Shown here: positions 13,901-26,732 of the stretch, in pieces
How positions within the stretch are numbered: position 1 is the stretch's first letter
Layout: each line of letters starts with the position of its first letter
Source: Hofstenia miamia
Lineage: Eukaryota > Xenacoelomorpha > Acoela
Length of the DNA: 64,000 nt
Assembly: GCA_004352715.1 (NCBI GenBank)
Contig: SCFE01000103.1
Span: 831,297-895,296 of the forward strand
Reading direction: 5' to 3'
Translations under genes and position numbers: made by a program
Notes under the pieces: generated by a model
What the model saw: only the letters and a program-made list of their open reading frames with translations
What the model was told of the DNA's origin: nothing
Databases searched by the model: none

Positions 13901-13997
13901 TCATCCAAATTTAATACTGCAAAAAAAGGTAAACCTAAAGTTTGTTTTACAGAGCTGCAATAAACACGAATATAATAAATTTCACAATCTTCTAAAA
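10988..13997. other. Intergenic, no gene recognised
   Basis: A GC-richer patch lies at about 11060-11160. Weak minus-strand ORFs at 13057-13239 and 13415-13597 have no motif I know. The 5' exons of NT5C2 should lie upstream of 16193, but I could not identify them here. Confidence 0.4.
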
Positions 13998-15025
13998 TAT
14001 ATATATATATATATATANNNNNNNNNNNNNNNNNNNNNNNNNNNNNNNNNNNNNNNNNNNNNNNNNNNNNNNNNNNNNNNNNNNNNNNNNNNNNNNNNNN
14101 NNNNNNNNNNNNNNNNNNNNNNNNNNNNNNNNNNNNNNNNNNNNNNNNNNNNNNNNNNNNNNNNNNNNNNNNNNNNNNNNNNNNNNNNNNNNNNNNNNNN
14201 NNNNNNNNNNNNNNNNNNNNNNNNNNNNNNNNNNNNNNNNNNNNNNNNNNNNNNNNNNNNNNNNNNNNNNNNNNNNNNNNNNNNNNNNNNNNNNNNNNNN
14301 NNNNNNNNNNNNNNNNNNNNNNNNNNNNNNNNNNNNNNNNNNNNNNNNNNNNNNNNNNNNNNNNNNNNNNNNNNNNNNNNNNNNNNNNNNNNNNNNNNNN
14401 NNNNNNNNNNNNNNNNNNNNNNNNNNNNNNNNNNNNNNNNNNNNNNNNNNNNNNNNNNNNNNNNNNNNNNNNNNNNNNNNNNNNNNNNNNNNNNNNNNNN
14501 NNNNNNNNNNNNNNNNNNNNNNNNNNNNNNNNNNNNNNNNNNNNNNNNNNNNNNNNNNNNNNNNNNNNNNNNNNNNNNNNNNNNNNNNNNNNNNNNNNNN
14601 NNNNNNNNNNNNNNNNNNNNNNNNNNNNNNNNNNNNNNNNNNNNNNNNNNNNNNNNNNNNNNNNNNNNNNNNNNNNNNNNNNNNNNNNNNNNNNNNNNNN
14701 NNNNNNNNNNNNNNNNNNNNNNNNNNNNNNNNNNNNNNNNNNNNNNNNNNNNNNNNNNNNNNNNNNNNNNNNNNNNNNNNNNNNNNNNNNNNNNNNNNNN
14801 NNNNNNNNNNNNNNNNNNNNNNNNNNNNNNNNNNNNNNNNNNNNNNNNNNNNNNNNNNNNNNNNNNNNNNNNNNNNNNNNNNNNNNNNNNNNNNNNNNNN
14901 NNNNNNNNNNNNNNNNNNNNNNNNNNNNNNNNNNNNNNNNNNNNNNNNNNNNNNNNNNNNNNNNNNNNNNNNNNNNNNNNNNNNNNNNNNNNNNNNNNNN
15001 NNNNNNNNNNNNNNNNNATATATAT
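13998..15025. repeat. (TA)n microsatellite containing a 1000-N gap
   Basis: TA runs border N at 14018-15017. The round size of 1000 suggests an arbitrary gap length. Confidence 0.95.
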
Positions 15026-16192
15026 ACCTGTGTATGCGGTTGCTAAAAAATATGGGTTTCATAGTATCTCCACTCGCTTCGAAGCCTGTTCCAACATTTA
15101 TGTAGGTATGAGAAAATTAGCGCTCGCCTATATGGGGCGAGGTATACTTGGTGCTCGTATTAATAAATGACTATTTGTGCTGCAAATGAGATTTTTTTTC
15201 AAATTATTAAACTAATCATAAAAAACAGTTTCATTGCATTAATTGCTACTACCTCTACCATGATCTCCCTCACAAGATATCATGGGCTCTCAATATAATT
15301 TTAAAACGCTTTAATGATAAAGATGTTTGGTCATCTAATGTTCTATACAAATCATTTTTCCTAAAATTGTTATGAAACCCTTATTTCCAAATTATACAAA
15401 AACTAATCATGTTTTGCACAAATATATGCAAAGATTTATGAGATTCTCCACAAAAATTTTAAGGTTATATTTATGTACAAGCGAGTTAGTTTTTCAAGAC
15501 TCCTTTTATTCAAAAGAAAGCAGAAATTTTTTTACAAAACATTTATTTTATTAAAAATTTATATTTTATTGCAATACTCACATTAAAGATCCACTATTCA
15601 TATAATTTTAGATAGTTTTTGAAAAGGGAGTGGTCGTCCCCCCCCCACGCCCGCATATACATTTAATTTTTATATTATTAATCCCAATACTTCGTGTACA
15701 TGAATGTGAAAATTTCCCATTTGTTTAGGAATTATAAAATTCATGCAGTACTTTTAAGGTTAAAAATACTTTGAACTAATTTTTGCTACCCCTAACTTAC
15801 AAGTTTTACTATAGCAGATAAACTGTTCTTGGACTATTTTTTCCTTACAAAAAGTACCCACTTGTATTATATGTCCGAAATTATCTTCATATTTTTGGTT
15901 ATTAAAATTTATTGTAAACGAATGGATTTTTGCTCATCATGTGGTTTCTTGAGTATTTATTGATTTATCATCTCATAAAAAGATTGAGTGCATTCCATTT
16001 ATTGTTTGTTTAATCCATTTAATCATAATCCTTTATAGAGTGAACTTAACATTTACGATTATTACCTACTAAAGTTTCTTTTTTGGATTTAAAGTGAAAC
16101 ATTGGCCTATAATTTCCTAAGAATTTTGTATAAAGTTATTGAAAAGCAATGCACTTTTCATTGTTAAAGTTTTTAGTTATTTGCTCATTTAG
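15026..16192. other. Probable NT5C2 intron or 5' flank
   Basis: No exon recognised. A C-rich run lies at about 15639-15652. The stretch ends in a pyrimidine-poor but valid acceptor, tttag, at 16188-16192. Confidence 0.4.
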
Positions 16193-19080
16193 ATTTTATT
16201 ACACCGATAAGGTGATGACATACTTATTTGATTTTAAAGAGTTCAATGATTGGAAATCGTATTTTGATGTCATCATTGTCAATTCCTCCAAACCGTCTTT
16301 CTTTGAGAAAGGAAAGCCTTTGGGGATTGTTAATACTGATGATGGTTCAATTTCACCGGCTCTTCCTGGCACACAAATTGAGGTAATAAGATTTTATTTT
16401 AGATCTTTAATTGAAATGATTTTTAGTTTTAGTAGTGAGTACGACATGCTTAGAAATCTATACCTCTATACAGTTAGAATTAATCATCATTTTTAATCAA
16501 CTTTAGTCATATTTTTAGACTTTGGACTTTGTTCAAATATTCGTCCTGATTAGACGCACATGCGAAAGAAAAATAAATGAACTAATTTAATCGGTTGAAT
16601 GTCATTGTAACATGTGTTCTAAAGACGTTTATTAAATGTCAGTAGTGATTTATAAAAACGCTATAATAATATATTTGAGCTAACTAATCCTAAACTGCCC
16701 AGCGTGTTTCTAAAAATTCACATTTTCCAACAATTGTCTATTAACAAATTTGGAATTGTTGGAATATTGTAACACATATGGGTAAATGTGCTTCCATGGC
16801 ATGGTGAAGATTTTTTTAAGTTTATTTCTATGCCCAATTCACTATTTTTCAATGAAAATTACATTTTTTTTAAAAATATATTCTGACTATTCATAATGTT
16901 TTGGTAATCAAAAGGTCTAAAGCTAATGGGAGAAACAACTAACCCTCGGGCATTTCGTTTTTTGTAATTTGACCATCTAAGCTCCCTGTTGAAACGTATC
17001 GAGCGTAAAGTCAAATGGTTTGCGATATTGACACTTCTGTTGGTCAGAGGTCTTGGCTTCGCTCATTTGCGAGCCACTGACCAGTAAATGAAGCGGAGAC
17101 ATGTCTTTATTCCCGAGTAGTTCCGGATTTCTGATATTTTAATTAGTTCTTAGGTTATGAGCGGTTAAATATTTTTTAAGAAACAACTGATTTTAAAAAA
17201 TTTGTTGAAAGTTTGGGGTTCAGCTGATTTACAATGTTATTTATCGAAAATTTGCTATTCTGCTTACTGTTAGGGCACAAGAAGTAGATATGCTGAAGGT
17301 AGTGGTAATAGTAATTGTGCCGAGGCAAAGCCTTCCTATTGAACTTTACGCAATTATACTTTATTTTAGGAAGCCTTGAAACATGTGCAATAACTTTCAA
17401 ACTATTTTTGCAATTTATAATATTTCAACGTTTAGACTCAATCAAATCAAGAAGTCTTCTCGTATGAAAGTATCTTTTAATGCGTAGTTATTCAATGTTA
17501 ATTTATTGACTGTTTAGCCCGGTATCGTGTATTCAGGTGGATGCAGTGATAATTTGAACGCCATTTTCAGCCAGTCATCAAGTAAATCCATCCTCTATGT
17601 GGGTGATCACATTTATGGGGATATTCTTAAGAGCAAGAAACGAAAAGGTTGGCGAACATTCCTCATCGTTCCCGAACTCGATCACGAGCTTGCTCTTTGG
17701 GTGAAGAACACAAATCATCTTCAAAGGCTCTATGAGTTGGACGTAGAAAGTGATCGACTGTACGCGAACGTTGATGCGCATAGTGCTTCTAACAGTCTTC
17801 CCGAAGGATTAGCTCCAATAAGAAAAGAAAAATCTCAAATTGCTAGTCAGGTATATGTGATTGAATCTGTACATTGCCTACTTTCAAATACTTGCTGAAG
17901 TCATCTTGATGATTTATTGTTATTTTTATAAACTTTTTTCCAGGCATCTAAGAAGGGGGTCTTTCATGTAAAGCATGCATTTATATGATAAATATTCATT
18001 GATTTCTCTGATGATATTTCGATTCTGTTCCTGGGGCTCCTTTTGCGATGCTATATTGATGGTTTCTAAGTTTCTCATAGCTGAAGATTTGTTGAATCCT
18101 ACTTTTAGGACCATGAATTAATTTAAACCTTCAATATTTCAGAAGATAATCAGTAGTGCGCATAAAAGTCAACATAGTTAAAATGTTTTGCATTTTTCTA
18201 GTATGGTTGTAATGTCAATAAAGTCTAAGATATTTTGTTAGTTCAAAATAATGTTAAAATCCACAATTTAATTACTTAGTTTTGCATTTCTTATGTTCTA
18301 AAGTCATTATCGAACCAAATTTTTCCCAGCTCGGAAAAGTTTTATCAAGAGATCACTTTTCTTTTGAAAACCTTAAACATTATATTTTGTGATGGGCAAA
18401 CTATACTTTAAAACACGTTTTAAGCAATACATACTCGTGCTTGTAGTCGTTTTAATTTTATAATTATTTCAAAATAAGGTCCATTTTTGTGCTGTATTGC
18501 TATAGAATATTTTGGAGTTAGTAAAATTCAATAAATTTAGATTGATCGGTCTTATGGCAAAATGGGCAGTTTATTCCATCATGGATCTCGTCTAACATTT
18601 TACTCCGGTCAAGTCCAACGTTATGCAGATGTTTATGCTACCTCATGCGTCAATATTCTCTACTACCCTTTAAACTATATTTTCAAGGTAACATTCTTCT
18701 TAATGCCATAAGACAAAAATTGTTAATTTGCTTTGATAACTTCAAAATTTCTGAAACTGTTCGAATATGATTGATTGTTAATTGATTATTGACCTAGCAT
18801 TCAGTAATTGATAATAATTGTTCGATTCAATTATCAATAAGCAGTTATTTGCAAAGTTGCTTGTAATACTCAGACTTCTAATCTTTAAGGTTTCTTTTGT
18901 TTGAAAAAACCGTAATTCGGCAACGCATTTCGCAAAATGCACTCAGACTGAATCCTAAGCTTAAATCTAAATTGTGATTGTCGAGCAGCTCTAGTTATAA
19001 CAAACTTTGTAATTTAAGAGGAATTCTTATTTTCTACCAACTAAGTTATCATTCCTGTTTGAAAATAGTGAATTCTAAAA

Positions 19081-19119
<39 letters not shown>

Positions 19120-19458
19120 TGCATATTTAAAATGGTTTATTTTTGAAGAAATTTTAGTTAAAATATATAAGCATATTTTTTATTTTGAGTATTCGTTGTT
19201 TAGTCTCCAAGGCTTTATATGCCACATGAATTAACTGTATCTGATTTCGATGACCTTTCTCTTGAAGAATACACAGCTCGTAAGATGTCCACGATGTCTT
19301 CCAGCAGAGCGAAAAATCGCCCGGTGAAAAAGCGACTTCCAAACCTTATTGAAAACAATGGTGAAGTGGGTGATGAGAGCAAGCCAGTTCAACAATGGAC
19401 ACGCACTGATAGTACCTTAACACAGGAGTCCACTTCGAGCAGTGATGAGGACCAATAA
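16193..19458 (+). CDS. NT5C2: Cytosolic purine 5'-nucleotidase, 3' half (four exons)
   Basis: NT5C2 is a HAD-superfamily enzyme of the cytosol that removes phosphate from IMP, GMP and related 6-oxopurine nucleotides and can transfer phosphate to nucleosides. Exons are 16193-16382, 17518-17850, 18541-18687 and 19204-19458, all with AG/GT borders and keeping one frame (phase 0 at the last three junctions). Exon 1 reads YYTDKVMTYLFDF and SYFDVIIVNSSKPSFF, close to human YTNKIMTYLFDF..SYFDLILVDARKPLFF. Exon 2 has GIVYSGGCSD and the HAD motif IV stretch GDHIYGDILKSKKRKGWRTF, including the metal-binding aspartates. Exon 3 has GSLFHHGSRLTFYSGQVQRY, followed by YADVY and the LLYYP-like NILYYP. Exon 4 has YMPHELTV and a polar tail ending SSSDEDQ in place of the vertebrate poly-acidic tail. 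Motif I (DMDYT) and everything before it lie outside what I can see. ATTAAA at 19602-19607 is a possible poly(A) signal. Confidence 0.93.
16383..17517 (+). other. NT5C2 intron (1135 bp)
   Basis: Starts gtaata and ends tgtttag. It holds an imperfect hairpin at 17041-17083 and no coding sequence. Confidence 0.85.
17851..18540 (+). other. NT5C2 intron (690 bp)
   Basis: Starts gtatat and ends aatttag. No coding sequence or repeat recognised. Confidence 0.85.
18688..19203 (+). other. NT5C2 intron (516 bp) with (TA)n
   Basis: Starts gtaaca and ends ttgtttag. It contains a TA run at about 19085-19116. Confidence 0.85.
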
Positions 19459-19830
19459 ACTGTACATGTGGAATGCATATAATGGAATGATTCGATCTCA
19501 TTGTATTTATTTTTATTCATTTTTAATTAATATTGTTATTGATTTGAATAGTGTATTTTAGAACGTTTATATTGTTTTTAATTGAATTTGTATAATTGTT
19601 CATTAAATAGAAAATCGGATTTTACTGTCATGTTTTCAATACAATGATGTCCCATTTGCTTTTATTAATAATGTAAGTTAGTTGACACAATCCATTTGTG
19701 CAGTTGAACTGAACTAATTTGTGGTATAGATTTTTTTTGCAAAATTGCGAGTGTGATACTGCAGATATTTTGCATCAGTGTGTATTTTATCCTGAAATTT
19801 TAAATTCAAGGTCATTTCATTTTGGAGACC

Positions 19831-20057
19831 TTCAAAAAGAAAGTTTGCATAGTTAATTATTTTAATAAATTTGAGAATTGAAGTTTCCGCGTTGCCAAGT
19901 AAGATTGCAGCCTTGTTTTCATTAGTATTTAAGNNNNNNNNNNNNNNNNNNNNNTTCAAAAAGAAAGTTTGCATAGTTAATTATTTTAATAAATTTGAGA
20001 ATTGAAGTTTCCGCGTTGCCAAGTAAGATTGCAGCCTTGTTTTCATTAGTATTTAAG
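19831..20057. repeat. Exact 103-bp duplication across a 21-N gap
   Basis: Bases 19831-19933 (ttcaaaaagaaagtttgcat ... tagtatttaag) are repeated exactly at 19955-20057, on the other side of N 19934-19954. An exact copy flush to both gap edges is what unmerged overlapping contig ends look like. Confidence 0.9.
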
Positions 20058-23000
20058 AGCAATATACACAGTGAAGAAATATTTTTATATATTTTTTACA
20101 ATGGACCGTTCATATTGATTTTATAATTAAATCAAGTTTGTTTGTCTTTTCAACGGCTCACATATCGAGTTATCATCAATTTATGATTGAATAAACAATA
20201 AATTCTAACTAAATGACATGCAACTAAAAATAACTTAGGATTGCCTACGAAGTTTGATATTAATCAACAGATGCACTTATATTGAACTTAGAAACCAGTT
20301 GCCAAAAATGGGAACAAGTAGTAGTTTTAAGCAAAATTATTAAATGTAAATTCAGCCTTCTAACCAGTTTACTAGATTTTCTTAGGAGGAAATTTCTTCC
20401 TTCTCATGTCTATTTCATTTCACAAGTCATTTTTATTGTACAATAACTTTTTGTTTGTTATGTACCTTTCACAGTGTCCGTTATGGTAGGTCATTGTCAT
20501 TGGACTGCGCAAACACAACAACAGTGATTCTCACCATGTTTGCTTGATTTGAATAATCGTCTAACCCTCCCATCTTCCAAGTCGGCTGCCACTTTTATAG
20601 TTATGTAGCACTTCTTCAAAGTTAAAGAATTTTAATAACTTGAGCAAAAAACCGTAGGAAAGTTTATCGCTAAATTTTTACAAATCTAAATATATTTAGA
20701 AATTCAATGAAATAATTGCTTCAAAAATATTGTCGTCATTTTATCTATACTCAGATTGAATTGCATATATTGCAAAATGATGTTAAAAAATTTATGAGAA
20801 TCTAAAATTTTTGGTTAAAATCATCAATAGTAGTAATAATGTAATTGAATGGAAAATAATAAAATATTATTTCATGTAGATAAAATTATGCAACAAAGTG
20901 TTTAGAAATATTGTATAAATTGAAAAACAGCATCTCTCTAGAATGCGATTTTAGACGTGTTACATATCAATATCAAAAATATGAAACTCATGAAAAAGGA
21001 ACGACTAATTATTTATAGAATGCCTCACCAAAGAATTTCAAAGAACTAAGTAAGTAATTTAACCAGACATTCAACTTAAAATACTACGCTAAAATTTTAT
21101 CTTACAGCTATCAAAAATATAACCTTGGCATTTGCAAAAGGAAATGATTATGTGCACTTTTTATTGACTAATAATTAATAATTAAATCATCATAAATCTT
21201 TAAGTGAATTCATATTCCGGTAAATGATTTATGTTCTGAAGTTGTTCTGCACAATTTCCTTGAAGTTAATCCTATATTGGTTTCTCCCAGACTTAAAAAA
21301 TTTTCTATGCAAACCGTTATATGTAGTTGCTGGCTTAACTTATATTTATAAGAATATATCTGACAAATTTAATGCCTTAAGAAAATTTCCTCAAGCAAAA
21401 AAAGCTATTGATTCTTAAATATTTTCTGAAAATATGAAACGGAACGTGTTTTGACACATGCTTTTATATGATGTATCATTCATAATAGCTAATAATGAAT
21501 CGCTTAGAATACTGAATAATCACAACACAAAATTAGATTTAGTAAAAAAGAATATTAACAAGTCATGCATCGTCCTATTATATCTCGGGTCGTTGTTTAA
21601 TATTATTATTTCACATAAGCAATTTATTGGAAATCGGAAATATAACCCTGGATTCATTGGTATTGAAAGCCATTTGCAACCGTGTTCCAAACTATAACCT
21701 GGGGATGCATCCGCCGTTGACCCGAGCTTACTTAATTTCTTGAAAGTTTGTCTGCAATTTTTGCCATAGCATAGTTGCATTTTAGAGGTGTGACTATTTT
21801 AATAAGATAAGAGATTCTTTCTTCAGATAAATGTTCACAATTAAATAACTGATAATTGCTTCTAAGTTTTTATATCAGAACGTCATTTTAGTTTGAGGTT
21901 TTCGACATAAGCTTGAAAACTTATAATAGTTATTTTTTAAGAAAAACATGTTATAATTTCACATCCGATACACTATTAATTATTTTTGTATGCATATAGA
22001 TATTGTTGAACGATGATTACTTGGTATTCCAATCATATCAAGCTCAAATGGGCAAAGTCCAAGTGCTGCAGTCACTCTCATTGCCAAGTCCAGCTTAAGT
22101 ATAAAGAACACATTCCAACCAACCCCAATTGATTGTTATTTAACAATAATTCCGATATACTTTGATTTTTGTTCAGTTTCTTGTATTAAGTTGAAACAAC
22201 TTCCGGCCTTCTTGAAAACTCATAATTTAAATAGAAGTAACCTCAATCGTGCAACTTAAAGATGTGCACAAATTTTGAGTATTAAGTAAACACTTGCTCT
22301 TTTTGGGTGTATGAAGGATGCACTGGGTAGGCAATGTAACTTTTCTCATGATTATCTTTACATCAACTAAGCCTATTTATGATGACCCTGATTAATTTTT
22401 CATTATATTTCTTCAATATTTTCTACTTGCTTTGTAATTTACGCTTAGTAATGATGATAAGCCCTTTGTTAAAAAAAGATAACTTGTTCCAACCAGTCCA
22501 AAAGCTTGGGGCCGGTTGGAACAGCATAAGAAATTTCAACCTCAAATGCGAAACCAGAGTTTAATATAAATGTTTCTATTTGATCATCCTAATCTTATAA
22601 AAGACCAAGCTCTTGTTTCACTTATTCAAGCAAGATAATTCAATCTTCAATTTCACATATAACGATGTTTAAAATACCGTTTCAAACTGCCCTGGTCTCA
22701 CCTACATCATTTTTAGTTTGGATTAAAGCGTGAATTTTTTTGAGACTTCTACATTTTAATGGATATTTTCGCTTATAATATGCAAAAACATATCCTAAGA
22801 CTGCATGCCAATATTAGGATACAAAATAATCACAGCCCTATTGCACATGCACAGAATTAAAGTAACATAACGATATTCTAAACGTTCTAATGATTCTCTT
22901 CATTATGCACAATGAAATTTATTTTAGAGGTAAAATTCTAGTCAACTGTAGAAGCATATACATATCCTTGATCTCGGACAAAAATAATCCAAATATTTAA

Positions 23001-23252
23001 AATGATTTGTAGGGTGGTCCGTCACTCTTTCATTTCTGGTTTTGATTAGGGCTTGGTGGTTTGAAAATTTCGTAGAAGAATAATAAATGCTTTAGTAAAA
23101 AGTAATTACTGGGGCTTTTTTTTTTTACCTAAAAAGCAAATTTGACCTTACAAAATTGTCTTTATTAACGAAAGACTCCCTCATTTTACACAGTATTTAT
23201 AACCCAAAATTTGAATTACTTTTGATTGAAATTGCTTCTAAGTATATATAAA
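20058..23252. other. Intergenic, no gene recognised
   Basis: AT-rich sequence. ORFs at 21224-21418, 21458-21697 and 22379-22564 carry no motif I recognise. Confidence 0.4.
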
Positions 23253-23815
23253 GAAGTCTTCTTGAAAATTCATTTGTAAATTCTGCAATAAAAATCTGGA
23301 ACAATCTTCCCATGAAAGTTAAGCAACTGAGAAAAAGATATCAATTTATTTCTGAAATTACTACTTATTTGACTTCACATTATATTACGGAAATTGGCAA
23401 ATCAGCATTGAAAAGATACAAATTTCATGGGAAATGGCACAAGCGTTAACAATAATCTGTTCAATATTATTTTGAATATATTTATTTTCTGTACTTTTTT
23501 CTTTTATACTTTGTTCCTCGTCTTATTTGGTATTTCATTATTTTGTTAATGACGCCATTTTTGTAGTACTATCACCATTAGTTGAATGTGTTTTGACAAA
23601 ATTGGAGAAAATGTTAACATTATTCTAGAATCTGTGGTTTCAGTTACTTTATTTATGGTCCCAGTCTCAAGTTAGTCCCAGCCCAACTAATATAATTAGT
23701 CCCAGATATCAATCCCATTTGGCTTGGAGCAGTCAATCCCTTTGGACTGAGTGATCCTGGGGAACCTTGCTATATAGCTATATGCTACAATAATAAAGAT
23801 TTCTTCTACTTTTTT
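23253..23815 (+). mobile_element. Non-LTR retrotransposon 3' end
   Basis: The frame from 23253 reads RSLLENSFVNSAIKIWNNLP followed by a K-rich helix, up to about 23450. This is the usual C-terminal end of LINE reverse transcriptases, where a short SF-x-x-x-A-x-x-WN-x-LP motif precedes the stop. About 400 bp of 3' UTR-like sequence follows, ending near an AATAAAG at about 23793. The reverse transcriptase core is absent, so this is a 5'-truncated copy, as target-primed reverse transcription commonly leaves. Confidence 0.65.
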
Positions 23816-25562
23816 TTCCCCACTACAAAGTTAAAATTAAATACAAAACTAAAAAATCATTTTTGAAGCTGTAGTATACTATTGTTATATCAATAACGTT
23901 TTTAGGAGTGCATATGTAAAAGAGAATGTTTTGTTAATTTTCTTAAGAAACAATATATAAATAACTCACTTTTGGAAAGATAATTATGAAATTTTGGGAG
24001 CTAATCAACGATATTATTGTAACTGCATCATGAACAGACTTTATTCTTAAGAATTCTCTTAAGTTTTCCAAAGTGGCATATCTAAGACTTTGGAAAGAAA
24101 TAGTCAAGATTTTCTAATTTTAAGCATTGACCCGCGGGCTTGTGTACAGTACATAGACTCCTAAATAATATACCTATAAATTTTTTAGTCAAGATACCGC
24201 GGTATCTGTATTTTTCGGAATCGGATGGGTAGACCAACGAGCTCTGCTGATGATACGTTTTTGTAATAGTTGAAAAACTTTCATTTTTAGTTCATGTTTA
24301 TGTATTATGTTTCTGTATTAGATGATCAATAAATTATCGAAACGTGTTAATTTGTGACAGTAAAATAATGCATTTATGTAGCAATTCCCTATTTTATATA
24401 TATATATATATATTCTATAGAAAATGATTATTTAGAAATAATTGAAAAGTAATTATATTCTATAGATTATTTAAAAATTATTTTTAAGTTAAGAAAATTA
24501 TACTAACAATTATCAGCTATCTACTCGCATTCAACGGCTGAAGAACATGTGCTTAAGTTACAGGAATATATTGCTTAGGCTAGCAAAACCTACGGCAAAA
24601 CTCTTACCTTCGTTCTTACAGGTTTATTATATATACTATTGAACGCACTAAAAAAATCCATTAGTTTCACCAATTAGAAAATTACAAATAAAAACAGCTA
24701 ATACTGTTGGTGACGAAGCATTTGAAAATATATGCTCACATTATTATCATCAAGTCTAAGCTAACATCATAGTTATAGATTAGTAAGCTTGCCATAATAA
24801 AATTAAGGGATCAGGGAACTTCAAAATATAGCGAGGCAAATATATATATATATATATACAGTATATCTCGCGTTCCGTACATATAAATATGGAAAAAAGT
24901 GTACTGAGCGTGATTGGAGTGTCTTAATCCATAGCATCAAGCGCGAGTTTTTGGTTCTGAAACAGTCACAAGACATTCGTCAAATTTCACTACATCAAAA
25001 ACAATGTAGACAATCCTTAAAAAACTGAATTTTTTGAGTTTTTTTGCTTCTGTGCATATATCTTGCCCTTGGTATTTTGACACTGAGGGTGAGTTCTGAA
25101 TTTTCAAAAGGAATTTTGTGGTGAAATATACATGCTTAGGCATATTTTGTGTATTAAACAAAAAGGCATACGCTTCCATATATTATCATTTGTAAAAAAA
25201 CTCCTGAAAAATCAAAAATATTAGTTATTGATCAATAAATTCGTGATAAAAATTGTCCGAGTTAGGCATATAAGATAACTAACCTTTTGATTACAATTAA
25301 TGCATATATTCTAGTTGTCTAAAAATTTATTTATACTAGTTGTCTAAAAATTTAATTCCTGCTTGCCTAGATCAGCCCGATCCAGAGCTTGACTTCATGT
25401 AGCCCATTCGATAGAATGTGAACAAGATATAGTTGACGACGTATTTCCAGGAAAAAAATATATTTAAGAAATGTTATTAATAAAGAACAATTAAGTTAAC
25501 TTGCACCCAGTTTGGCGGTGAATGGTCACGGTCCGGTATGATTAAAACTTGCCGGATATATA
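23816..25562. other. Intergenic with two short (TA)n runs
   Basis: TA runs lie at about 24396-24412 and 24841-24859. A 16-bp perfect palindrome sits at 24192-24207. No gene recognised. Confidence 0.5.
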
Positions 25563-25592
25563 CAGGGTGTAATAAAAGTAACCAGACGCTTG
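25563..25592 (+). repeat. Left terminal inverted repeat of the mariner
   Basis: cagggtgtaataaaagtaac at its start, preceded by TA. It pairs with 26444-26473. Confidence 0.9.
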
Positions 25593-26443
25593 CAAAATGA
25601 AAGCAAAAATCTGTAGTTACGTGGCTAAACATCAATGGATGGTAAATTAACTGTGATGGATCACTATAGAAAACTAGAGTTCTGCGAACTGTTTCAGAGG
25701 ATGCATGTGGATGACCCCAATATAATAGCGAAGATTATCTGGTCAGATGAGGCAGTATTCAAACTAAATGGCACAATCAAAGGACATAACTATCTTCTAC
25801 GATGCATAAAATCCACAGGTTGTCTACGAACGAGCAGTCAACTTACCTGGAGTCTGTGTTTAGGCTGGTGTCTGGTCAGGCGGCATAATCGGACCATACT
25901 TTTCCCAGGAACTGTAACTGGTGAGTCTTATCTTGCCATCCTTTCCAATTTTTTATGGCCTTCTGTGCAGCACCTGCCGGAAGATGGTCTGTATTTTCAG
26001 CAAGATGGAGCTCAGTCCCATTATTCGCTTATTGTGCAAGAGTGGTTTGACAACGACTTTCCCAACATGTGGGCTAGTCGCAGAGGCCCATCGATCGGCT
26101 TGCACAGTCTCCGAACCTGACCGTACCAGACTTTTTTCTGTGGGGCTTACTAAAGAACAAAGTTTATGGCAGAAACACACGCACTATGGACGATCTAAAG
26201 AATGCAATTACCGAAGAAATTCGTGCCATACTCTAGATTTGATGAACAAGGTGTGCCGTTTTGTTCTTGTCCAAATTTAACAAATGTATTGAACATGATG
26301 GTCATCATTTTAAACATTTCCTAGGAACACTTTCTTCTTTTATGATTAATCTCTACACTGTATATTCTACTATGAATGATTCGTTTTTTGATTCCTAAAC
26401 ATATGAATATAGTTAGATTTCTTAGTTAGATTTCTCGTATAGT

Positions 26444-26473
26444 GAAGCATCTGGTTACTTTTGTTACACCCTG
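26444..26473 (-). repeat. Right terminal inverted repeat of the mariner
   Basis: Its reverse complement starts cagggtgtaacaaaagtaac, differing from the left repeat at one base in the first 20. TA follows at 26474-26475. Confidence 0.9.
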
Positions 26474-26732
26474 TATTTTATGGATTAAATTTCAATATTT
26501 TCACTTAAAAATGTAATTCGGAATCAAGGGTGGAAAACCTTGCTTTTTATAACCAAATTCAAAAGCCCATTTCCGATTCAAGATCGTGTGCTGGTCGAAA
26601 CCCAGTTTATATTGATCATACAAACAGAAACATATAACCGTTGACTTTTAACCATTTTCAATTGTTAATTATCAAAATACTTGGATTGAGATTTTATCAA
26701 ATTTAAAAAAAATTAAGCGACACATTAGAACC

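Larger units (their letters stand above)
25563..26473 (+). mobile_element. Mariner-type transposon, DD41D spacing, both TIRs present, N-terminus deleted
   Basis: The element begins cagggtgtaataaaagtaac (25563) and ends with the inverted counterpart ...gttacttttgttacaccctg (26473). The two inverted repeats match at about 26 of 28 positions and TA flanks both ends, as in Tc1/mariner elements. Inside, the frame from 25635 carries IIWSDEAVF (first catalytic Asp), FFPGT-like ILFPGTVTGESYL, WPSVQHLPEDGLYFQQDGAQ (second Asp) and, after a one-base frame change near 26090, LTVPDFFLWG (third Asp). Allowing for one lost base, 41 residues separate the second and third Asp. The C-terminus continues LKNAITEEIRA and DLMNKVCR. 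The DNA-binding helix-turn-helix region is missing because coding begins only about 70 bp from the left end. It is dead as a transposase source but could be mobilised in trans. Confidence 0.9.

Noticed and set aside
13992-15062. Long ORFs through N gaps (also at 28013-28942, 55280-56397, 57529-58670, 60895-61646 and 62467-63656)
   Set aside because: The length comes from undefined bases translated as X. The flanks are TA repeats or unrelated sequence.
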